Part shown: piece by piece, positions 18,101 through 27,551 of the stretch
Numbering within the stretch: position 1 is the stretch's first letter
Layout of the letters: every line of letters begins with the position of its first letter
Made by a program: the position numbers and the translations under genes
From: a virus
IMG/VR virus record: IMGVR_UViG_3300030616_000016
Span: 167,648-231,647 of that record
DNA length: 64,000 bases
Strand: one strand, 5' to 3'
Notes under the pieces: model-generated
Seen by the model: the letters and a program-made list of their open reading frames with translations, nothing else
Told to the model about the DNA's origin: nothing
Databases searched by the model: none

Positions 18101-20698
18101 GCTATGGCAGCTGAGCCTTTATTTGGAACAAGTACCAAACAGATTATTGAAGAAGTAGACAAGGGTATTCTATTTGGCAACAAGGCCTTTAGTTTATCAA
18201 ATCCTGATGACGTCGAACAGCTTAAAGTTATTACCAATGTCATGGGTCAGATTAAAGATGCGGCAGATTCTGCAGACGACGAAGTTGTCAATGCCATGTC
18301 CATACAAGACATTCTTAGAAGATCTAAAGGCCAATTTGAAGCTGCTGGATTAGGAGATGTTAATCCAGAAGAGCTTCTAAGTAAAAATCTTGCTATTACA
18401 GGAATGCCAGAAGGCACGTTCATGGATCTGGAAATTGAACAGGCTCTTAAAACAGGTACTGATAAGTTTCTTGTTTCTTCAAAGAATCAAAGAGAAATGA
18501 TACTTCCATCTCTTGGAGCAACAGGAAGGCTGTTTGGCAAAGGTCCTAATGCTGAAATGATATCTTTGAATGAAATGCGCAGGTCTATACTTGGTGCACA
18601 CCATGGGCTGTCTCTTATGTTAGAAGACGGAGAAAACATAGACGCTCTCAGATCCTCATATGCTACATTTCTTAAATCGCTTGCAGAGGAAAGCCATAAA
18701 ACCGGTTTGTTTGGTAGAGCAGGCGAATTGCAGTGGACTAAAAGCGCGTATCCAAACATCAGACAGTTTGATTTCTCAGATATGAGAAGAATGGATTATC
18801 TTCGTCAGGCTAAGGATTGGGCTGGATACCAGGCAGAAGCTGCTACTGTTCATATAAGCAGAGAAATGGCTGAAGAGTTTGGTGCGCTCGACAAGCTTAC
18901 CAAAAAGGGCGCCGATGATCTTTATGCTCATATGCAGTCTTATCCCGGCCTTACTCCTGGAATGCAGAGGACGGTTAAGCTTAGACTAGATGAAAACCTC
19001 AGAGGCAGGCAAATGAAGGTTGGATATGGAATTGCAATAGCCGGAGCCAGAGACTTTGATGCTGACCGTGTTGCTTTGATGTATCTAGGTGATGAGCATG
19101 AAGTTGTTAGAAATCTTTTGAACAACGATCCTAATTTATCCAAAAGCGATGCCAAGGCTATGGCTCGTAAATTTGTTTCTAGCATGAAGCAAGATTTTAG
19201 AGCAGATGCAGAGTCTATAGCATATCTACAACATTCTGAGATGAAGCTTGCACAGCGCGTTGCAGACGCAAACTTTTTATCAGCAACAAACAAGTTACAT
19301 AAAGATGCTAATGTTAATGCTGTTAGAGATATCGTCAATTATATGGGAAGGATTGATGATGTAGAAATTAAGTCTGGTGCTTACGACGATGAGATTCAGC
19401 GAATTCTATCTAAGCACGATATATCTGGTACAGCCGCAGATACGATGATCGACGTATTTAAAAAGAAGCTTGTAGCATCTAAAGAACTTGGTGTAACTAC
19501 AAACAAGCTTATGATGATGCGTAATACTCTTGCCGATAATATGATTAGAGACAAAGGAAGCAGGCAAGCTACTGATTTCGCGATACAATACTTTCATCAA
19601 ATAACACAGTCTCTTATTAGCGCTAGAAAGCATGGAGAAAAAGGTGATGCTTCTAGAGAATTAATCGAACTTCTGCAAGGTAGATCTGTTGATGGTGATT
19701 TCAAGAACCTTACAAGAGCACACAAGGATAAAATAGGCGAGCTGTTAGGAGAATCTCTTGTTGAAGGCGGTCTTGCTGGAGAGGTAAAAGACAGATGGTT
19801 GTGGAGAAGTGTTGATGAAGGCGTGTATGATTCTAACCAAGTTAAGTGGATAATAGATGAGCAAGCACAAAAGCTAAACGTAAAATCATTCAATGAATTA
19901 AAAGAAACCTTTGTTAACTTGGCAGAAGAAAATCTTAGAAGAAGAAATGAATGGGACGAGTCTAATTTCTTGTTTGAAACAACCATGAAGAAGTCTGGGC
20001 TTGGTAGATTTGCAGAGAGAGGTCAATGGTCTGTTAGACAGTTTATTGAACAGGCTCCTAAGCATATGAAGAAGCTTGGTGCCTTTGTTAAGAAGCAAGC
20101 AGATCTTCCTGAGTTTGCTCGTCTTGTTTCTCATATAACTGGAATCAATGCTATTGCAGCTTATGCTGACGACGCATCAAGGGCTACTATAAGAGAGGCT
20201 GAGAAGACAGCTTCAGATGCTTTAAATTATGCAAAGGCTGGCGATGCAGCTGCTGACATAGCAACTTCCAAAGGTAAATCATGGCTTACCAGACTGTTTG
20301 ATAAGTCAGACGAATACTTGGCTGGATCACCAAAAGCTAAGTACGCACTTGCTGGAGCTGCTATAACAGGTGCTGCTGCCTTCACATTTAGAATGTTTAG
20401 CGACCCGACCATGCCAGCTCCAGAAAGACCTGGTCCAGCCGCTCCGCCTGCTATGCCAATGGATCCAAGACAGCGCGGCATAACTCAATATCAAGGCGCT
20501 CCGCCGGCTCCTGTTTCTCCTTCATATGGCCTTGCAGATAGATTCATATCCTCAGGCTTAAGCGCTGCTCCAGAAATAGCTGTTGCAGAAATGACTAATT
20601 CACTGGACGGGCGTGGTTCTTTTGATATAATGGATCAGAGCCTAAGCGATCCACAATTCCAGGAAGAGTACGAATCGGCTCAGAGAGGTAGGTTTTAA
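15194..20698 (+). CDS. giant tail protein with RNA-polymerase-like motifs (candidate)
   Basis: This 1834-aa protein starts inside the preceding stop (TAATG). A probable membrane segment lies at about 13-30 and another at about 1715-1735, followed by a Pro-rich tail and a C-terminal RGRF. The body is charged and mostly helical. Around residues 1275-1300 it reads YGIAIAGARDFDADRVALMY, where DFDAD (1287-1291) resembles the metal-binding DFDGD of two-barrel RNA polymerases. At 1470-1485 ITQSLISARKHGEKGD resembles a trigger-loop region. This raises the possibility of a virion-carried polymerase-like domain, but no search supports it and other core motifs were not located. A second tape-measure-like or injected internal protein is the conservative reading. 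Confidence 0.6.
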   Translation: MPDKPEQRSGSVAPWLVGGGLLAFGGYQGYKHFGQKHLGNMANNLGDEIKAVVPSVEQTEQIIKPSSSTEFWHKFDRAGTPAAGIGATNSFMHDIVDVEDAHYKGFDEILTPKRAAAYNKIVTAQLTDFQSVMNNTHGTNLLNIEAINESINSANTGFIDGISERAKRNTETAGLIGRSDVEDIFFAHYGRKGKRAQEFIAREQAAVSQLEDIASRLTASTGHQVKIQAINRSGVAPEIGLRVGGEFISMGAATGTRLQFGSNVYQGPQAILGRTAEGRLKTMTFHEASVNVLEQKMGELKGIKSSSQLRSKISGILSEPREAAIFSSPEDKMRAIAGVPGQPMSAADVARSGNIVTMPSIVKESGAQASRDAAETLRRITEWAGKEDWDETTRARMFHIKPGQRITPERVLRHFVTAVKGDKVDRLTFSAFTSLKALTVGGMLTPFQNIAKEGGEELRTGLLRKSQSAKYKYNKYYGYGREMRRQNLAGLLAGEGSERLAGSVSGKVHAIDKVQKLIDGEWVDVPDKLVGALGGKFSGGSGVMAISEEFGDLSHESSGDYMLKKISGSPNKKIKDTINELARKGKLDVRNLKAAGITVRKKDAQGLLRTETGSLEFSQAALKQASETENSLVIPGKRLRKISESGYAFRLGPTSVSATRGTRFIGKGSEGVLGALWSTNIKPEVRSQMAYATIQSLMEESDIKYSRNLDEFAATISGELDRADPNARYFKGVEGNQKRWQQLTDLMTERMQKEGVDKRSLDKFRASMEGYGPGKTIEFAAEGQHYRARATTLTGTAFPRMYPLEEETALHGTVGRYKSEYTKKLDDFNKALAGHEDLPGVQRFMEAQTKKHSILEDVLRHESVPDTLIRNFNEAETQQLEAIREIQRMEGGPIKGIEKKFIALKTSEEQFMSKLTQRAQSTPRRYRPQDFMMMAIKAHADPENRDTGVLEYLLRMQEGSQARRSFQNVAMAAEPLFGTSTKQIIEEVDKGILFGNKAFSLSNPDDVEQLKVITNVMGQIKDAADSADDEVVNAMSIQDILRRSKGQFEAAGLGDVNPEELLSKNLAITGMPEGTFMDLEIEQALKTGTDKFLVSSKNQREMILPSLGATGRLFGKGPNAEMISLNEMRRSILGAHHGLSLMLEDGENIDALRSSYATFLKSLAEESHKTGLFGRAGELQWTKSAYPNIRQFDFSDMRRMDYLRQAKDWAGYQAEAATVHISREMAEEFGALDKLTKKGADDLYAHMQSYPGLTPGMQRTVKLRLDENLRGRQMKVGYGIAIAGARDFDADRVALMYLGDEHEVVRNLLNNDPNLSKSDAKAMARKFVSSMKQDFRADAESIAYLQHSEMKLAQRVADANFLSATNKLHKDANVNAVRDIVNYMGRIDDVEIKSGAYDDEIQRILSKHDISGTAADTMIDVFKKKLVASKELGVTTNKLMMMRNTLADNMIRDKGSRQATDFAIQYFHQITQSLISARKHGEKGDASRELIELLQGRSVDGDFKNLTRAHKDKIGELLGESLVEGGLAGEVKDRWLWRSVDEGVYDSNQVKWIIDEQAQKLNVKSFNELKETFVNLAEENLRRRNEWDESNFLFETTMKKSGLGRFAERGQWSVRQFIEQAPKHMKKLGAFVKKQADLPEFARLVSHITGINAIAAYADDASRATIREAEKTASDALNYAKAGDAAADIATSKGKSWLTRLFDKSDEYLAGSPKAKYALAGAAITGAAAFTFRMFSDPTMPAPERPGPAAPPAMPMDPRQRGITQYQGAPPAPVSPSYGLADRFISSGLSAAPEIAVAEMTNSLDGRGSFDIMDQSLSDPQFQEEYESAQRGRF

Positions 20699-23600
20699 TG
20701 AATAAAAATATTAAAATAGGTCCAGTACAATTAAGTGTTGACGCTGATAGCTTTTCTATATCAGATAGAAAGGTTAATACAATGGTGCCTGGTCTTCGAA
20801 GTAATATACCAAAGGTCATCAATACAGGAAAGAGCAGGCTCGAATATTCCTTCAGTGCTATATTCGCAAACGAAGAAGAGATCAACACAAAGCTAAGACC
20901 TATTATTGCCTATTTCAAAGCAGTTCCTTTTATTACTGTAAAATCAGATGTATTGAATAAGCTTCTTGCAACTCGTCTTGTATCAAAAGCTGTTGCGAAT
21001 CAAAGCAGCTCCTATGATAAGCTAGGTTCTAATTTTATACAGAATAAACTTATCAGCGATCTTCGTAATGCAATATACGAACATCTTTTAGATCCTATTG
21101 TTAAGAGCTACATGAATTTGACTGTTATAGATAAAACTATAATAGATCAGTTTATAAAAGAAAAACTTGGTGTGTCATTGGATGATATAAATCGACCAGC
21201 TCTAAGAACTCTTGTGTCAAGATATGTAGAGCTAAATTACTATGTGTCTAAGGCCACAATCCCTATCAAGGGTGGATCTAACGAACAGCAGATACGTGAA
21301 TTAAGAAAGCATATAAGAGAAAAACTCGCTGGCCAGCTAAAAGAAAGAGATGTTATAGACAGAGCAAAAACTGCTGGTATAGTACAGGTTGCTGATGCCT
21401 CTGATGTATATGATGGTGACACTTTTGTTGTTAGTGGAACAACATATCGTTTATTTGGCGTAGATGCATTTGAAACAGTAAGACCAGGAACTCAGCTTGG
21501 TCCAGGTCAAGAAAAGAAACCTGAGAAATCATACGCAGCTTCCGCTAAATCCTTTCTTGTAGACAGACTTGTTGGTCAGAACTTTACTCTATCTGAAGTT
21601 GGAACTAGAACATATAATCGTGTTTTAGGAATATGCGAATCCGTATCTCCAAGCCATGGAGAGAATGCTAATGTTGGTTTAGAGATGGTTAGCCAAGGCA
21701 TAGCGCTTCCATCTGGCGTTGCAAGTATGGGTAGATATGCAACTATAGAAAGCTTGCCATATCTCAAAGCTGCTAAAACTGCTGCAGAATCTGGGTTGGG
21801 GATATGGAGTCAATCTGAAATTCAAGTGCCAGAGCTTTGGAGAAAGTATGCACAAAATATTAACAACTTTGCTAATCCGTCAAGTCCGACTGTTTTAGAT
21901 TCAGACATACAAGAATTGACAATAAAGCCTGCATCTGTTCTTAAACAGCTTATCGATTCTTTAATTGAAGAGCTTGAGGGTCGTACTCCTAATATAGGTA
22001 TTAACTTTGTTGCATCTGCTCAGCCAATCTTAGATGCATATGAGCAGAGCATTGTATCTGAAGACAAGAAAAAAGAGGACGTAGATAGAGTTTCTGAGTT
22101 TATTGGATTCCCAGAAGATCTTATCCCGTCATGCTTTGCTGGTATTTCATATTCAGCAGTGCACGATTTACCACAGGCCATACAGGCACAGTTTCATTTC
22201 TCAGTGTTCAATCATGCTCCTTATGGTCCTACTTTTGGCTTCAAGTCTGACGTAGTTCAGCAAAACGGAGTTTCAGCGGTAGTATCAGATCCAGACATAA
22301 CATATTCACGTTTAGTGCAAGGCTATGTTAGCAAGGAATTTTTGGAGGAGCCAGCATCCAAACAATACCTAACAGCATACACGCCAGCTAAAGACTTTAC
22401 CATACACTATAATGATGTAGACACGATTGTTAAGAAGACATCAAAAGCTAAATTAAGAGAGTCAGATATTAAGACTAGCGAAAGAGTGCAGAAGTCAAAG
22501 GAAATGTTGAACAAGCGCGAATCTGTTGTGTTCATAGGGAAGCGAATTACTATATCTCCTGATTCTGGTGAGATAGAAATATCAATATTGGAGGATGAAG
22601 AAAAGAAACAGTCAACTGTACATAAGCTTAATAATATACAAATTGAATCTGTAAGCTGCAACATAACAAATAACATTGTCCATTTACCTATTGAAGCTGC
22701 CGCTATTCCAACTGCTCAACACATTGGAAGAGGTATAGGTTCTGTGTCGTTAGAGATTTCTTCTACAGATGAGAACTCTATGGCTGTTTTTAGAACTCTT
22801 GAGCATGCTATTCAAAATGCAATGCATATATCCAATCAGTATGGAGCTCCTACTTCTTTCAGAATAACTAATCCAACAATTAATTTGTCTGGAGCCAAAG
22901 ACTTTGTTTTCGATAATATAGTTGTTAGCAATGACAGATCAGCTCCAGGTAAGTATAATATGAGGATTAATCTGGTCGAAAGCTTTAATGCCGAGGAAGA
23001 CACAGAAGAGAAATTGATACCTAAGATTGATTTTGATTTCAAGGATGGCTCTGGTGTCGCAAAGAAAGTAGTAGAGGCATTAAAAGAACACGCTGGTAGT
23101 CCATTTTATGACAAGTTTATGTCTACTTTCTTCCCGATGACAAAGCCTAGTAGGTCTGTTTCTTCTGATATAGAAGAGTATGTAAATACATATCCTCTTA
23201 TGCTTCTATTTGCTCACACCCATAAAGACACGCCAAATCCGGTTCTTTTGGATGCATACGGAGAAAATATAGGATTTATAGAAAGCTTTTCTAATATTGT
23301 AAATAGAGTTAAATATGACAACATAACTCCCAAAGCTGTTAATATGAGAGACAATCTCATTGAAAGATTGTATCAAATTGATCGCGCATGGTTCGTAGAT
23401 ATAGCTAGCTCTCTTCCAATAAACATAAGCACTGCAATAAATGAAAGAAATCCTTTTAGCACAGCGTCTTCAGTACAAGATGATGTAAGAAAGTTTAGCA
23501 ACCAGTCAATAGTATTTGACAAGGATAATTATAATCCAAGCTATTTGATAAAAGGAGGTAAGTGGGTCATTGGCCCATGGGGTAAAGGACCAGGCGCTAC

Positions 23601-26600
23601 TGCAGGATCAACAGATGCCATGTTAAATCGCAGAGACTACTTTTTGCAGTTCTTATCTACAAAAGATTTTACCAAAAAGTATTTGTTAAACTTATCACAA
23701 GGTTGTTTTAGTGCTGCATATTATTTCAGAAATCTTTTTGAAGATGAATTAGATAGCAACGAGCAAGCTAAGAAAGCCTTTTATAATTGCATCTCATTTC
23801 TTCTTAGCGAAGCTCTAGAATCTAGTCCTAATTTTGAAGGCTTCTTTGGTGCTTGGATTACAAGACAGGTAGGCCTTTATTCTGAAGACCTAGATAGAAG
23901 TCTTTTGCCCACAAGACAAGAGCCAACTACATTTAATGATCTTAATCTACCTACATATAGAGATGTATTTGGCAAAACAGACTCAGTAGTAATTGAAGAA
24001 AGAAAGAAGTTGATTTCTGACTTGCGTGCTATTAGCATTTATATTCCAGAGATATCATACAATGTAGATACTATATCTAGTCCGTATCAATTTTATTCCG
24101 ACATTGTTACTCAGTATCATGTTGGCAAGAGTAATATTGGCCTTCATATGATTAGCGGTTCTAATTTATATAGATCCCAAGACAAGGCTCTCGATAATGT
24201 ATATGACACTGCAGTAGAAATTTACTCAAAAGAAACTGAGACGATGAAATCTAGGCTGCCTGTTTCTGATGCAGTACTTCCAAGAAATAAAGAGTTTTGG
24301 TCGCGTTTAGACCCAAATGCAATAGCTCGTTCTCCAGATGATGTCGTTGAGCCTGGGTGGATGTATGATCTTCAGTGGGAAGATGTGTCTGATACGGCAT
24401 CTGTTACAATGAACCATCTTAAAAAGGTGCATTCTAATAATGTTAACAAGATATCGCCAATAACAACTAATGACTTAGAAGACAATGACATACTTAACAA
24501 CTATGAAGATCTAACTGTAGGCGATAATTACATAGAAAAGATAAAAGAAGTATCTAGTAAAAAAAGAATGTTCAAAGGGTCGCAAATAGGCGATATTAAC
24601 TTTGCTGAAGTTCCTTTACAGTCTATATCTTCTGTTGATAAGTCTAAAAAGAAGTATCCGTCAAGCGGGACAAGTACTACGACTAACTTGCCTGGTAGTT
24701 TTTCTACTGACTCTATCGATACTGATAGACATACTAACAGATTAACAAGAGATAGATATAAAGACGACAAGATATCTTCTATTAGAAAAGCTTATCCAGG
24801 ATACGCGATATATTTTCTTGAAGAGGATGCAGAGGACTGGGGTTATCTTGATGATTATTACAGGTACGACTCAGTTATATCTTGGGACGTTGTACAATCC
24901 AAAAAAGATATAGACACTGCAGTAGTTAAATTTACTAACTTTAAGGGCGTGTTAAGCAATCAGTCTCCAAACAAAGATCGCCTAAAAGATGAAGTTGTTA
25001 GTGCAACTGAAACTGTTGATGAAAGTATTTCTGAGCCAGTGGATCCTAACTCTGCTTATGAGGGAGACCTAAGTGGTCTAGAAGGGCTGTTAACAGCCTT
25101 TAAGCTTAGACAAGGAACTAGAATTATTATCAAGTCTGGATTTACAACTAAGATTTCTGAGATGGAGACTATATTTACCGGACAAGTGGTCGAAGTATCC
25201 CCTGGAGATATCATCACTGTTATTTGTCAAGGATATGGATCTCAGCTTATGTCTTCCATGAATAAAGAGTTTATGTGGGATGATCATAACTTCCCAGAAA
25301 TATTATCAACGGTTCTTTATGACACAACTTACTTTGGCAAATGGGAGAGATTTGTTGATAGGCTTCCTGGTCAAAGTAAAATGTATAGCGGAACCGTAGG
25401 ATCAATTATTTCTCACAAGCTTATAGGCGATTATTTTCCTAGCACCGCTGATGATAATATATATAGAATAGCAAAACCTCACGATAATTTCTTTAAGTGG
25501 ATGTGGGATTGGGCGTGGGGAACAAATTGGCAAATTCGAGGACCTATTTGGTCTAATATATTGACAATGACAAGATATGTGCCAAATACGATACTAACAA
25601 TTCGTCCTTACGATGGACGAGCTACGCTGATATGGAATGATTATGATGGCTACTATATTGACACTAACCACATAAGCAGTCTTAGTTCTCAAATCGGCCA
25701 TGCTGCCTCGGATTATTTGCTAAGGTCTGGTCTTAAACAAAACGACAACCAGACCAAATCAGAAATGCTTGGTGAGATTTTATCCAATGATATTTTTACA
25801 TCTAATGGATCATCTAGTCCGTATATGAGAAGCGAACAAAGGCTAAGCGATGCCAGGTCAAATTTATACAACCACGGCATATATGATTTTAATGATAAAA
25901 TAGACTTGATTAATGAGGAGCTGATATTAACCATTTTGTCTGATTGGTTCATGGATAAGTTTCTTAAAAATATAATAATTAGTAGTGAAGAGCTATTTTC
26001 AAATCATGTAGTTAAGCTAAGAATGGATTCTACCGTACCAATCTCTATTGAACCTATTCTGAAGACCATGGAAAGACCTAGTCAAAAATATAGCGAAGCT
26101 GTGCCATTTTCTCCGCTTTCTAAGCCTACTGGAAATAGAAAAGTCGAAAGCAAGTTTTATGTGTCTGATGTTAGCGGAAATATTGCAAGGGGTATTATTC
26201 CCATAGCATACTTACTACCAGAAAACGTAAATATTGCTAAAGACAGAGACAATATAAGAATAGATCAAATTAAAAAAATAGTTAGTGCTGTAGTTAGATA
26301 TGCAGAGAATCATCCTGGCATAGGTATCAATATCAAAGACGGCAAAACTATGGATGCTATTATGCAGTCTTTAGATATGGAGAATATCATACCTGGATAC
26401 TTGGCTATGTATGATAGTCGTAATTTCTTAGCTGCATTTGAAATATATCTTCCAATTAGTCGCGAGGTTGTATCGCAGATATTATCGTATTTACTTCCTG
26501 CGATATATGGATCTGTAGACTATGTCAGCAGGAATCCCGGCACATTTTTATCTGACGTAAACAATAGCGCAGATAAACTAAAAGATCCGTATGTACCTCC

Positions 26601-27549
26601 TAATATGAGACCTATAGTCGAAACACACTCTGCGGTTAGTGGTGTAAATATCATTAAAAACAATATTAGAGCTACAATGTCTGAGTCGGCCAATACTGTT
26701 TCTCTCACTAAAGAGGACTCTAATAGTACTATGGAGCTTTCAGTTTCTCCTGGTTTAACAACCAAGCTTGCCAAGTCAATTGTAGACATAAACTGTGAAG
26801 ATGTTCAGGTGAGAACTCAGGCAATATTTGGTGCCCTACAAGAAGAAATGCAGAAAATGTATAGAGGTCTTCTTATTTTATCTGGCAATCCAAGAATTAA
26901 ACCTTATCATTATATTAGAGTAGACGATTATTATAATAGTATGTTTGGATCTATAGAGGTAGATAAGGTTATTCATTCTTTCAATCATAAGAGCGGATTT
27001 ACATCTTCTATTGTTCCTCATATGATTGTTAGAGCCAGAACAGATCGTGGTTATTATGCTGCTATGATGGCAAATGCCGAGGCTGGTTTTAAGACTATGC
27101 TTGGTTTAGGAGCAGCGTTGGCTCTAGCTATAGGTACGTTTGGCATTGGATGGATTGGAATTATAGCTGGTGTTGGCATAGGTATAGGCACTGGAATAAC
27201 AACTAGTAAGTTTCTAGGTCCTGGAGCAGGTCAGCCAGGATGGTTTCTTGGTATACCATACCCCACGTTTTCTGGCCAGGGCTTATTTGATAAATCTAGG
27301 CTCAATCCTGTCAAAATAGCTCCGCTTATATACAAGGGTGCGCCGTATGTTGTTGGGCTTGAGGGATGGGACAATAAACAATGGACATATTCAGAATATA
27401 AACGAGAGCTTATGCGACTATATGAAGCCGGATGGGACAAATTTCATTCGCAAATCTCAGACGCTAAGAACGCTTTGTGGGATGCTGCTGGTGAAGCATA
27501 TCAGGCAGGCCATCATACCGCAGAACATATTTGGTGGAATAGGAGGTAG
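20698..27549 (+). CDS. giant baseplate hub-like protein with SNase nuclease domain
   Basis: This is a 2283-aa protein starting at TAATG. Residues about 226-372 form a staphylococcal-nuclease-like domain with DGDT at 239-242, R251, D256, E259 and R308 in the positions of the known catalytic and calcium-binding residues, ending in GLGIWS. Further on, LNNIQIESVSCNITNNI near 642 and the region 1473-1515 (RIIIKSGFTTKISEMETIF, then a TGQVVEVSPGDIITVICQG strand pair) resemble the gpD/gp27 hub fold. A long Gly-rich hydrophobic segment lies at about 2134-2168. Position between the tape-measure-like genes and the gp25-like wedge gene fits a hub at the tail tip, which would place a nuclease at the point of entry. 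Confidence 0.72.
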   Translation: MNKNIKIGPVQLSVDADSFSISDRKVNTMVPGLRSNIPKVINTGKSRLEYSFSAIFANEEEINTKLRPIIAYFKAVPFITVKSDVLNKLLATRLVSKAVANQSSSYDKLGSNFIQNKLISDLRNAIYEHLLDPIVKSYMNLTVIDKTIIDQFIKEKLGVSLDDINRPALRTLVSRYVELNYYVSKATIPIKGGSNEQQIRELRKHIREKLAGQLKERDVIDRAKTAGIVQVADASDVYDGDTFVVSGTTYRLFGVDAFETVRPGTQLGPGQEKKPEKSYAASAKSFLVDRLVGQNFTLSEVGTRTYNRVLGICESVSPSHGENANVGLEMVSQGIALPSGVASMGRYATIESLPYLKAAKTAAESGLGIWSQSEIQVPELWRKYAQNINNFANPSSPTVLDSDIQELTIKPASVLKQLIDSLIEELEGRTPNIGINFVASAQPILDAYEQSIVSEDKKKEDVDRVSEFIGFPEDLIPSCFAGISYSAVHDLPQAIQAQFHFSVFNHAPYGPTFGFKSDVVQQNGVSAVVSDPDITYSRLVQGYVSKEFLEEPASKQYLTAYTPAKDFTIHYNDVDTIVKKTSKAKLRESDIKTSERVQKSKEMLNKRESVVFIGKRITISPDSGEIEISILEDEEKKQSTVHKLNNIQIESVSCNITNNIVHLPIEAAAIPTAQHIGRGIGSVSLEISSTDENSMAVFRTLEHAIQNAMHISNQYGAPTSFRITNPTINLSGAKDFVFDNIVVSNDRSAPGKYNMRINLVESFNAEEDTEEKLIPKIDFDFKDGSGVAKKVVEALKEHAGSPFYDKFMSTFFPMTKPSRSVSSDIEEYVNTYPLMLLFAHTHKDTPNPVLLDAYGENIGFIESFSNIVNRVKYDNITPKAVNMRDNLIERLYQIDRAWFVDIASSLPINISTAINERNPFSTASSVQDDVRKFSNQSIVFDKDNYNPSYLIKGGKWVIGPWGKGPGATAGSTDAMLNRRDYFLQFLSTKDFTKKYLLNLSQGCFSAAYYFRNLFEDELDSNEQAKKAFYNCISFLLSEALESSPNFEGFFGAWITRQVGLYSEDLDRSLLPTRQEPTTFNDLNLPTYRDVFGKTDSVVIEERKKLISDLRAISIYIPEISYNVDTISSPYQFYSDIVTQYHVGKSNIGLHMISGSNLYRSQDKALDNVYDTAVEIYSKETETMKSRLPVSDAVLPRNKEFWSRLDPNAIARSPDDVVEPGWMYDLQWEDVSDTASVTMNHLKKVHSNNVNKISPITTNDLEDNDILNNYEDLTVGDNYIEKIKEVSSKKRMFKGSQIGDINFAEVPLQSISSVDKSKKKYPSSGTSTTTNLPGSFSTDSIDTDRHTNRLTRDRYKDDKISSIRKAYPGYAIYFLEEDAEDWGYLDDYYRYDSVISWDVVQSKKDIDTAVVKFTNFKGVLSNQSPNKDRLKDEVVSATETVDESISEPVDPNSAYEGDLSGLEGLLTAFKLRQGTRIIIKSGFTTKISEMETIFTGQVVEVSPGDIITVICQGYGSQLMSSMNKEFMWDDHNFPEILSTVLYDTTYFGKWERFVDRLPGQSKMYSGTVGSIISHKLIGDYFPSTADDNIYRIAKPHDNFFKWMWDWAWGTNWQIRGPIWSNILTMTRYVPNTILTIRPYDGRATLIWNDYDGYYIDTNHISSLSSQIGHAASDYLLRSGLKQNDNQTKSEMLGEILSNDIFTSNGSSSPYMRSEQRLSDARSNLYNHGIYDFNDKIDLINEELILTILSDWFMDKFLKNIIISSEELFSNHVVKLRMDSTVPISIEPILKTMERPSQKYSEAVPFSPLSKPTGNRKVESKFYVSDVSGNIARGIIPIAYLLPENVNIAKDRDNIRIDQIKKIVSAVVRYAENHPGIGINIKDGKTMDAIMQSLDMENIIPGYLAMYDSRNFLAAFEIYLPISREVVSQILSYLLPAIYGSVDYVSRNPGTFLSDVNNSADKLKDPYVPPNMRPIVETHSAVSGVNIIKNNIRATMSESANTVSLTKEDSNSTMELSVSPGLTTKLAKSIVDINCEDVQVRTQAIFGALQEEMQKMYRGLLILSGNPRIKPYHYIRVDDYYNSMFGSIEVDKVIHSFNHKSGFTSSIVPHMIVRARTDRGYYAAMMANAEAGFKTMLGLGAALALAIGTFGIGWIGIIAGVGIGIGTGITTSKFLGPGAGQPGWFLGIPYPTFSGQGLFDKSRLNPVKIAPLIYKGAPYVVGLEGWDNKQWTYSEYKRELMRLYEAGWDKFHSQISDAKNALWDAAGEAYQAGHHTAEHIWWNRR

Positions 27550-27551
27550 TT

